Source: Phycisphaerae bacterium (lineage in GTDB: Bacteria > Planctomycetota > Phycisphaerae > SM23-33). Taken from it: a stretch of 7,552 nucleotides of DNA. Positions 1 to 6,306 of this stretch are shown here, piece after piece. Each line of letters starts with the position of its first letter. The first letter of the stretch is position 1. Position numbers and translations under genes: made by a program. The DNA lies in the NCBI GenBank assembly GCA_030610965.1, contig JAUWQU010000162.1, positions 1 to 7,552 of the forward strand, given 5' to 3'. Below the pieces are notes generated by a model. It was given only the letters and a program-made list of their open reading frames with translations. It did not search any database and had not been told where the DNA came from.

Positions 1-324
1 CTTGACCACGGACTCGTCGGCCGGCAGAAGGTCGGTGGCGTAGGCCTTGTGGGCGTCCATCATGATGGCGACCTGGGTCTCGCCCGGGTCGATGCCCTCG
101 GTTACCTGGCGGAGGTCCTTCTCGTCGCAGAATCGCCATGGGCCGTACTCGTCGGACGAGAAAAACTCCCGGCTGTTGCGATAGCCTAGCTCGACATAGT
201 CGACGCCGGCCTCGCACACGGCCTTGTATACGGCACGTACGGTCTCCGTCGGGAATTGCGAATTGTTCACCAGCCCACCATCGCGGATAGTGCAGTCAAC
301 GACCTTGATTTGCGGACGATACAT
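1..324 (-). CDS. HMGL-like (DRE-TIM) aldolase/lyase, N-terminal part
   Basis: The reading frame starts at ATG 324-322 and stays open through 108 codons to the left edge, so only the N-terminus is present. The product begins MYRPQIKVVDCTIRDGG; Arg14-Asp15-Gly-Gly is the DxTxRDGG signature of the HMG-CoA lyase-like/4-hydroxy-2-oxovalerate aldolase superfamily, where the Asp binds the divalent metal and the Arg helps catalysis. The later stretch GVDYVELGYRNS followed by FFSSDEYGPWRFCDE matches what I remember of a cytosolic subfamily annotated only as 'aldolase catalytic domain-containing', often found near surface-polysaccharide genes. The substrate cannot be told from this fragment. A Shine-Dalgarno-like GAAAGGAAC lies about 8 nt before the ATG and supports the start. 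It is transcribed away from the radical SAM gene. Confidence 0.85.
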   Translation of the reverse strand, partial: MYRPQIKVVDCTIRDGGLVNNSQFPTETVRAVYKAVCEAGVDYVELGYRNSREFFSSDEYGPWRFCDEKDLRQVTEGIDPGETQVAIMMDAHKAYATDLLPADESVVK

Positions 325-403
325 CACAAAGTTCCTTTCAGGCCCGCCGTGCCGCAGGAACAGCCATGTCCTGCCCGACACGAGCGTAGCGCGTAATTCG
401 TTT

Positions 404-432
404 ATTCTACAACACAATGCCCGTCCTGTCGC
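404..432 (-). promoter_or_regulatory. Putative sigma-70-type promoter for the aldolase-like gene
   Basis: Read on the minus strand, GCGACA (432-427) and TAGAAT (409-404) are separated by 17 bp. The -10 box matches the consensus at 5 of 6 positions and the -35 at 4 of 6. It would give a leader of roughly 70 nt before the ATG at 324. It lies in the divergent gap shared with the radical SAM gene. Found by eye only. Confidence 0.4.
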
Positions 433-528
433 GTCTGTTTTCCTCCGTTTCCGACACCCCAACCGAAGGTAGCAGGAAAAGGAACGTGGGAAGCTCAAGG
501 ATAGCAATCCCTGGGACCGGAAGCATGA

Positions 529-534
529 TACAAT
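529..534 (+). promoter_or_regulatory. -10 box (TACAAT) directly before the radical SAM gene
   Basis: TACAAT matches TATAAT at 5 of 6 positions and ends 6 nt before the ATG at 541. No convincing -35 box lies 16-18 bp upstream, and no Shine-Dalgarno sequence lies between it and the ATG. If it is used, transcription would begin at or within a base or two of the start codon, giving a leaderless mRNA. The unknown gene at 4572 shows the same spacing. Confidence 0.4.
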
Positions 535-540
535 GCCCCT

Positions 541-1461
541 ATGGACAAGCCGCAATCCAACGTCAACGCCAGCGTCAGCGCCGGCGCGATTCGCGACCAC
601 CGCCGCCAGTGGCGGGATTGCCTGTACGTCTACCCCGTGCTTAGCCGCCGGGCCAGGGGGCTGAGCGTCGGCATAAACATAAACCCGGACAAGCGTTGCA
701 ACTTCGGCTGCCTCTACTGCCAGGTCGACCGCCACGTGCCGCGAAACCTGGGCCACGTGGACCTCGACACCCTCGCCGCCGAGCTGGAAATCGCCCTGTC
801 CGCCGCGGCCGGCGGGCGGATCTGGGACGAGCGGCGATTCGCCAAAGTGCCCGCCGCGATGCGCCGGTTCAACGACATAGCCTTCAGCGGCGACGGCGAG
901 CCGACAGCCAGGCCGGACTTCGACAGGGCCGTGTTGGTCGCCGCCGAGGCCAAGGCCGCGGCGCACCTGGCGGACGTCAAGATCGTCATCATCACCAACT
1001 CGACCTGTCTGCACAGCCCGCAGATGGCGCGAGCCCTGCCGATCCTCGACGCCAGTAACGGCGAGATATGGGCCAAGCTCGACGCCGGCACGCAGGAGCG
1101 TTTCGAGGCCGTCAACAGGCCGCGCCCAGCCCGGCGGTTAGCTGATATCGTAAGCGGCATAACCGCGGTCGCGCGCGGGCGGGCGGTGGTCATCCAGACG
1201 CTCTTTTTCCGCATCGACGGGCACGGGCCAGGCCGAGCGGAGATCGCCGCCTACACGGCCCGGCTGCGGGAGATCCTCGACGGCGGCGGGCAAATAAAGC
1301 TGGTGCAACTGCACACCATCGCACGCAGCCCGATGTCGCCCTCGGCCCGCGCGCTGCCGGACAATGAACTGGACAATATCGCCAAGGCAGTCCGCCAGGC
1401 CGTGCCCAAGGTGAACGTCGAGGCGTACTACGGAACGGACGCCAGGCCGCAGCGTTTGTAG
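541..1461 (+). CDS. Radical SAM protein, COG0731-like
   Basis: The 306-residue product carries C53-x3-C57-x2-C60 (CNFGCLYC), the three cysteines that hold the 4Fe-4S cluster used to cleave S-adenosylmethionine. It also has the FSGDGEPT block at about 115-122, where the family binds the SAM amino group, then KIVIITNST (147-155) and IWAKLDAG...VNRP (177-193). As far as I recall, this order and the GDGEPT wording match the COG0731 group of radical SAM enzymes, related to the tRNA wyosine-forming TYW1 but found widely in bacteria with no settled substrate. It lacks an obvious second cluster domain such as SPASM. The ATG at 541 has no Shine-Dalgarno sequence but follows a TACAAT box by 6 nt. The stop codon lies inside a repeat unit. 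It stands alone, divergent from the aldolase-like gene and 214 bp before glnS. Radical SAM assignment is firm; the reaction is unknown. Confidence 0.9.
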   Translation: MDKPQSNVNASVSAGAIRDHRRQWRDCLYVYPVLSRRARGLSVGININPDKRCNFGCLYCQVDRHVPRNLGHVDLDTLAAELEIALSAAAGGRIWDERRFAKVPAAMRRFNDIAFSGDGEPTARPDFDRAVLVAAEAKAAAHLADVKIVIITNSTCLHSPQMARALPILDASNGEIWAKLDAGTQERFEAVNRPRPARRLADIVSGITAVARGRAVVIQTLFFRIDGHGPGRAEIAAYTARLREILDGGGQIKLVQLHTIARSPMSPSARALPDNELDNIAKAVRQAVPKVNVEAYYGTDARPQRL

Positions 1462-1583
1462 TGTGCCCGTAAGGGCATATCCTCGTTCGTAGTGTGTCCG
1501 TAAGGGCATATCTTGGGGATAGCGTCTCACGACGCCACTACAAGCGAAGATAGCCCCGATGTACATCGGGGCCACTACAAGCG
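1453..1583. repeat. Cluster of four GTAGTG-hairpin-TATC repeat units
   Basis: Two direct units (1453-1481 and 1484-1512, 31 bp apart, 27 of 29 bases identical) read CGTTyGTAGTGTG, then a hairpin, then ATATC. Two further units lie on the minus strand, ending in the 13-bp direct repeat gccactacaagcg at 1534-1546 and 1571-1583. Read on their own strands, all four are GTAGTG, a hairpin, TATC. The hairpin sequences differ: GCCC-GTAA-GGGC, GTCC-GTAA-GGGC, GCGTC-GTGA-GACGC and the perfect 20-bp palindrome at 1553-1572. The cluster fills most of the gap between the radical SAM gene and glnS and contains the radical SAM stop codon (1459-1461). There is no T-run, so these are not classic intrinsic terminators. 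Confidence 0.85.
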
Positions 1584-1675
1584 GCACAGTACAGACCATT
1601 GCATTTTGCCTGCCGGTGGTTTAGCTATGCGCGATAGACTTTCCCGTGCAAAGGTTTATTGCGAGTAATTCGAAC

Positions 1676-3400
<1,725 letters not shown>

Positions 3401-3461
3401 CGGATACAGAGAAGTGGATGGACAGTCCCGAAAAGGACCCGACATAGACAAGCCCCACTTC

Positions 3462-3486
3462 TCAGGCCCCAAGAGCCGGCAGTATT
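3462..3486 (+). repeat. Relic copy of the TCAGGCC...GCCGGCAG repeat arm
   Basis: These 25 bases match 5433-5457, the left arm of the composite inverted repeat downstream, at 21 positions (shared TCAGGCCC and GCCGGCAG). Like that copy, it lies a short way beyond a glnS tail: 61 nt after the stop here, 26 nt there. It overlaps the last codons and the stop of the minus-strand gene at 3662-3462. A weaker resemblance starts at 337, upstream of the aldolase-like gene. Confidence 0.55.
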
Positions 3487-3662
3487 AAATTAAAGGCCAC
3501 AACATCCGGATCGACATAGACGTCGTCCACGCTCCCGACTCCATCGTAGTTGAAATCGTCAACGTCCCCCAGGATGTATTCCCTCGTCTCCGGATACACG
3601 CTTCCGGCATACGCACCACTTGCTGCAAGAAGAATAAGTCCGACCGTCAGTGTGGTTCTCAT
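3462..3662 (-). CDS. Small exported protein with one dockerin/EF-hand-like loop
   Basis: The 66-residue product has a signal peptide (Arg2, hydrophobic core about 4-17, AYA cleavage after residue 19). A single calcium-loop-like motif follows at D36-F-N38-Y-D40-G-V-G-S44-V-D-D47, with acidic or polar residues at loop positions 1, 3, 5, 9 and 12 as in EF-hands and type I dockerins. A dockerin normally has two such loops; the second half here (DPDVVAFNLI) is not a loop, so this is a truncated or minimal version. Its ATG overlaps the stop of the upstream LamG gene as ATGA, and GGAAAGGAG lies about 8 nt before it, so translation is probably coupled. The last codons (LPALGA, stop) lie in repeat-like sequence. 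The role is not known; calcium binding or attachment to a surface partner is inference. Confidence 0.65.
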   Translation of the reverse strand: MRTTLTVGLILLAASGAYAGSVYPETREYILGDVDDFNYDGVGSVDDVYVDPDVVAFNLILPALGA

Positions 3663-4384
3663 CGCTCTGCTCCTTTCCTACGCCGCCGCAGCAACGCCAG
3701 CCCGCCCAAGGCCAGCAGCGAGAGCGTGGCGGGTTCGGGGATGATCACAACTTCATCAATTCGGCCTTTGTACTTCTCGGTAAAACCAGCGTAGTCGATA
3801 CCGACATACAGAGGTTGGGAGTTGTTGACGATCGGAACCGTCATGGGCGTCTGTCCCGCGTTCTGCCCGTTGATGTAGAAGGTCACGTTCTTCTGGTCAT
3901 AGGCGACGCCTATTTGCGACCACTGCCCGTAGGGTATCGTTCCCTGCGATTTGACTACAATGTCTGTGCCGCCGGTCTGGTAATTGACTTGAAACCGGAG
4001 CTGGCCATTGCTGATATGAAAGCTATAGGGAACCTCGGTGTTGCCTTTGACCAGCACAGGATGTAGAGTCTTTCCGGAGGGCTCGGGATTGACCCATGCA
4101 CTCAAATAGAGCATGCCATCGAAGTCCTGAAGGCTGTTGTGCGGGATGGTGGCGTACTGTGTCCCACTATAACCTGGCAGTTCAATGCAAGAGCCGGTGC
4201 CATCGTATCCGGGAGATGACCAGATGGATGACGACGAAAGCGAACCATGGTTGGCCAGAGGCGAACTGTCATGGATCGTAGTCCCTGAGCCCTCATCGAA
4301 CGAGTAGTGACCGACCTCACCGGCCATGGCCGAAGCCGTGGCCAGCGTAATCACAAACACCGCAACAATCGTTTTCGCCTTCAT
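3659..4384 (-). CDS. Exported LamG-domain protein with PEP-CTERM sorting signal
   Basis: The 241-residue product begins with a signal peptide (Lys2/Lys4, hydrophobic 5-17, SAMA cleavage after residue 21). A concanavalin A-like LamG_3 domain follows: GHYSFDEGSGTTIHDSS (25-41) is the typical first strand, then PVLVKGN, QWSQIGVAYD and VTFYINGQ in mid-domain, and GRIDEVVI (207-214) as the closing strand. The C-terminus is a PEP-CTERM signal: Pro-Glu-Pro 216-218, a short hydrophobic helix (about 221-232) and an Arg cluster (233-236), recognised by exosortase for anchoring or secretion to the cell surface or exopolysaccharide. AAAGGGCAGGA before ATG 4384 fits a ribosome binding site. It heads a two-gene unit with the small dockerin-like gene. 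LamG domains often bind carbohydrate; the ligand here is unknown. The codons are less G/C-rich than those of glnS. Confidence 0.92.
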   Translation of the reverse strand: MKAKTIVAVFVITLATASAMAGEVGHYSFDEGSGTTIHDSSPLANHGSLSSSSIWSSPGYDGTGSCIELPGYSGTQYATIPHNSLQDFDGMLYLSAWVNPEPSGKTLHPVLVKGNTEVPYSFHISNGQLRFQVNYQTGGTDIVVKSQGTIPYGQWSQIGVAYDQKNVTFYINGQNAGQTPMTVPIVNNSQPLYVGIDYAGFTEKYKGRIDEVVIIPEPATLSLLALGGLALLRRRRKGAER

Positions 4385-4490
4385 CGTCCTGCCCTTTCAA
4401 AAAGTGCCTACAGACCATCACCATGAGCACGATTGAGCGGAACAACCCTCACTGAGGCGGGAACGTTGAGCAGAGCCTTCCCATGTTAGT

Positions 4491-4518
4491 GTTATAGCAC
4501 GAACGGCGGCGGCGTCAA
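4491..4518 (-). promoter_or_regulatory. Putative sigma-70 promoter for the LamG/dockerin-like pair
   Basis: On the minus strand TTGACG (4518-4513) and TATAAC (4496-4491) are 16 bp apart, each 5 of 6 to consensus. This is the best promoter-like pair in the window. Transcription would start near 4484, leaving a leader of about 100 nt before the LamG ATG. Confidence 0.55.
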
Positions 4519-4536
4519 GGGGAATCGGAAGAAGGT

Positions 4537-4565
4537 TTGACGCGGACGGGGCGGTGTGGGATGAT
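4537..4565 (+). promoter_or_regulatory. Putative promoter for the unknown gene at 4572
   Basis: TTGACG (4537-4542) and GATGAT (4560-4565) are separated by 17 bp; the -35 is 5 of 6 and the -10 is 4 of 6. The -10 ends 6 nt before ATG 4572, so the transcript would have almost no leader. Its -35 box lies 18 bp from the -35 box of the opposite promoter at 4518-4513. Confidence 0.4.
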
Positions 4566-4571
4566 GGGGCT

Positions 4572-5285
4572 ATGCTCGACAACCTGCCAGTTCCTAAGCG
4601 GAAGCCTTATGAACACGCTCTAAACGGCGTTAAGGCAATCTTGAGTACGTTCCCCTTCACGGGAGGCATAGCCTCGATCATAGATGACTACGTCCCAACA
4701 TCCATAGAGAAGGGCGTTCAGCAGGCTATTGAGTTTCTGAACAAGAAGCTGGAGAAACTAGATGAACGATGCAGCCAGATGCCGGACCCGGACGAGTTCT
4801 CAGAAGCTTTCAAGTCCTTCATGGTAATCGCCCAGCGATCAACGCGAAAAGAGAAGGTGCAGGCTGCGGCCGGTATTCTGGCAAACGCTTTGCTGAAGAA
4901 GGATGATAAACAGAAGCTCTCTTACACGGAGCTTGACCACTTCGCCAGAGCGGTTGAGTCGCTTTCCGCAGCGGCGATCTCTGTTCTCGGAACCATCTGC
5001 AGACTGGCGAGGTCAGGAAGTCGTCGACCATCGTCTTACGGCGGCTACAGAATAACCGCTGGGGAAATCGTACCGCATTTAGAAGGGCTGGGGCCGCAAT
5101 TGGCCCTATCCCTCATGTGCGAACTTGGCGGATGGAACCTGCTCATCGTTCAGCAGCCTGGCGCCACCGTTGGTGACGATTACGCTACCAACACGTCGGT
5201 GACGCTTACAGCCATGGGTATGAAATTCGTTGATTGCGTGGTCAACCTTGGCGAGATCGCCCCCGACACGGCCGGGGTTTCTTGA
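4572..5285 (+). CDS. Uncharacterised helical protein with possible winged-helix end
   Basis: I do not recognise a named family. The 237-residue product has a hydrophobic, glycine-containing segment near the N-terminus (ILSTFPFTGGIASIIDDYVP, 23-42), then a charged helical stretch rich in Lys/Glu/Leu (about 44-67) and more predicted helix to about 147 (EKVQAAAGILANALL at 94-108). After a basic linker (RSGSRRPSS) the C-terminal third looks like a winged helix: helix ITAGEIVPHLEGL, helix PQLALSLMCELGG, then a strand pair ending SVTLTAMGMKFVDCVV (209-224). I recall similar hypothetical proteins combining an 'IPF-GG' N-terminal segment, a helical bundle and a C-terminal 'LT-x-G' wing in many bacteria, but cannot attach a function. 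ATG 4572 is preferred because a -10-like box lies just before it; GTG 4554 would add six residues. Codons are A/T-richer than those of glnS or the methyltransferase, consistent with acquisition. Confidence 0.75.
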   Translation: MLDNLPVPKRKPYEHALNGVKAILSTFPFTGGIASIIDDYVPTSIEKGVQQAIEFLNKKLEKLDERCSQMPDPDEFSEAFKSFMVIAQRSTRKEKVQAAAGILANALLKKDDKQKLSYTELDHFARAVESLSAAAISVLGTICRLARSGSRRPSSYGGYRITAGEIVPHLEGLGPQLALSLMCELGGWNLLIVQQPGATVGDDYATNTSVTLTAMGMKFVDCVVNLGEIAPDTAGVS

Positions 5286-5364
5286 TCTTGGGGAGTTGGC
5301 CGGATAGGCTTGCTCAGGGCGAAATTAGCCAATTCTGGTAGTTTAGTACCAACACCTGTGCTTC

Positions 5365-5406
5365 CTCAAAGCCACGTGGGCGAAAATTCAGAAGAAGAAG
5401 GGGTAG
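5365..5406 (+). pseudogene. glnS: Remnant copy of the glnS 3' end
   Basis: Bases 5365-5397 match glnS 3353-3385 at 31 of 33 positions. The frame reads LKATWAKIQKKKG and a TAG stop, against LKDTWAKIQKKQKKQ and a TAG stop in the intact gene. One mismatch changes Asp to Ala; the other (AAG to AAA) is silent. The reading frame and the stop are preserved, but nothing upstream resembles GlnRS, so only the C-terminal codons are present. It lies 2012 bp downstream of its counterpart in the same orientation. Confidence 0.8.
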
Positions 5407-5430
5407 GTAAAGAACTCAAACTGACCGCTC

Positions 5431-5648
5431 TTTCAGGCCCGAGGGGCCGGCAGCATTTGGCCGGGGGCGTAAGCCCCCGGTGAACGCTCCATTAACAACG
5501 GAGCCCCGAAGGGGCGACAGAACGGCGAGGAGGACAGTTTCGTGTTCCCTCTATCGCCCCTCCGGGGCTCGTCTGTTTGTGGGATCGGGTTCCGGGGGTT
5601 CCTTTCAGTCACCCCCGGCCAAAAGCTGCCGGCCCTTCAGGCCTGAAA
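5431..5648. repeat. Composite inverted repeat A (218 bp)
   Basis: The outer arms, 5431-5469 and 5610-5648, are inverted copies identical at 35 of 39 positions, opening TTTCAGGCC and containing GGGCCGGCAG. Inner arms 5501-5520 and 5551-5570 are inverted copies at 18 of 20 positions (GAGCCCCGAAGGGGCGACAG type). Local hairpins also occur within arms: 5461-5480 is a perfect 8-bp stem with a GTAA loop, and 5503-5515 is GCCCC-GAA-GGGGC. There is no open frame encoding a transposase, so if mobile it would be non-autonomous. Confidence 0.85.
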
Positions 5649-5741
5649 ATGAAGTATCTCGGGGACCTGTTTAAGGGCGCCTTGTCTGGCGGCAGGCGGG
5701 CCTGCGACGGTCGTGGAAAACCGTGCCACCAACCATCGTCT

Positions 5742-6022
5742 CAGCCCCGTTCACGGGGCTTTGCCCGGCGGAGCGTGAGCGGAGGCGGGTTTAGGCCAGG
5801 CCTTGAGGCCTGGTTGGCGGGCGGCGCATCACTCCTTCTTCCACTGTTTCTTCACTAAGCACGCTTCAGCGCGCTTACCCGGCTTGGGGGTGCCTTTAGG
5901 CTAAAGCCCCCTGCAAGCGCGCTGAAGCGTGCTTAGAATTGGAAGAAGGAACCGATGGTCCCCAGGGCTAAAGCCCTGGTCTATACCCGCCTTCGGCGGG
6001 CGAAGCCCCGTGAACGGGGCTG
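5742..6022. repeat. Composite inverted repeat B (281 bp)
   Basis: The ends are perfect 20-bp inverted copies, 5742-5761 and 6003-6022 (CAGCCCCGTTCACGGGGCTT). Next inward are matched hairpins CCAGGCC-TTGA-GGCCTGG (5796-5813) and CCAGGGC-TAAA-GCCCTGG (5962-5979). The core has an 11-bp arm pair (5833-5843 with 5940-5950) and a perfect 22-bp pair (5855-5876 with 5915-5936) around a further small stem. Arms therefore match in the same order on both sides. It is not simple transcription-terminator architecture, as no T-run follows any stem. Confidence 0.85.
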
Positions 6023-6155
6023 ATGCGGCCAAAGCACCCAATGCACGCAGAGATGGAGGCTCGCACAAACGGGGCTGATGCGGCCAAAGAATCCAATGCC
6101 CGCAGAGACGAAGGCATGCACAAACGGGGCTGATGTGGCTGCGGAACCCACCGCC
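6013..6155 (+). repeat. Three 55-bp direct repeats, the last degenerate
   Basis: AACGGGGCTGATG recurs at 6013, 6068 and 6123, exactly 55 bp apart. Units one and two also share CGGCCAAAG, CCAATGC and CGCAGAGA; unit three keeps the opening (with GTGG) and decays by about 6155. The first unit starts inside the right end of inverted repeat B, so the array seems to have grown from that end. The repeats are contiguous with no spacers, so this is not CRISPR. Confidence 0.8.
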
Positions 6156-6255
6156 CTGTGGAACAACGCCAGCAGTGCTGGTATCCTCGTATCAGGATAC
6201 CGATGTTCGGAATGAAACGCGGCCGGTGATTCGACAGCGAATACCCGCAGCAAGG

Positions 6256-6294
6256 CTCGGCCACAAGACTCGGCCACAAGACCCGGCAGGAAGA
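6256..6294 (+). repeat. 13-bp tandem repeats before the methyltransferase start
   Basis: CTCGGCCACAAGA occurs twice in perfect tandem (6256-6281), followed by the variant CCCGGCAGGAAGA (6282-6294). A fourth, poor unit could run into the ATG at 6307. The third unit supplies AGGAAG, the only Shine-Dalgarno-like sequence for the next gene, though 13 nt from its ATG is farther than usual. Confidence 0.75.
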
Positions 6295-6306
6295 CTCAAC
6301 AGAAGT

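Larger units (their letters stand above)
5286..6306. other. Repeat-packed intergenic region of about 1 kb
   Basis: I see no credible gene here. In order it contains about 80 bp of plain sequence, the glnS tail remnant, composite inverted repeat A, about 90 bp with a small GCAGGC/GCCTGC hairpin, composite inverted repeat B, the 55-bp direct repeats, a 7-bp-stem hairpin (6180-6186 with 6195-6201, loop of 8) and the 13-bp tandem repeats. The short open frames on either strand show no start signals or recognisable motifs, and they restate the repeats. Confidence 0.75.

Noticed and set aside
336..358. Another copy of the TTTCAGGCC-type repeat before the aldolase-like gene
   Set aside because: Only the first 11 bases and the end match, with a gap; its GGAAC part also doubles as the Shine-Dalgarno region, so chance is likely.
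224..644. Two short plus-strand open frames in the divergent region
   Set aside because: One runs antisense to the aldolase-like gene and the other overlaps the radical SAM start out of frame; neither has a start signal or recognisable motif.
1458..1583. Intrinsic terminators after the radical SAM gene
   Set aside because: The hairpins have no following T-run and occur in both orientations as repeat units; they may still slow transcription but cannot be called terminators.
714..1599. Minus-strand open frames opposite the radical SAM gene
   Set aside because: They overlap the CxxxCxxC-bearing gene, have no motif, and one is made partly of intergenic repeat.
5480..5858. Plus-strand open frames of 64 and 93 codons
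   Set aside because: They consist of inverted-repeat sequence and have no ribosome binding site or conserved motif.
6013..6155. CRISPR array
   Set aside because: Units are contiguous 55-bp repeats without unique spacers, and no cas gene is present.
5968..6279. Minus-strand open frames of about 100 codons
   Set aside because: They translate the 55-bp repeats and palindrome arms; repeated peptide fragments (SAPF, ISPV) come from the DNA repeats in shifting frames.
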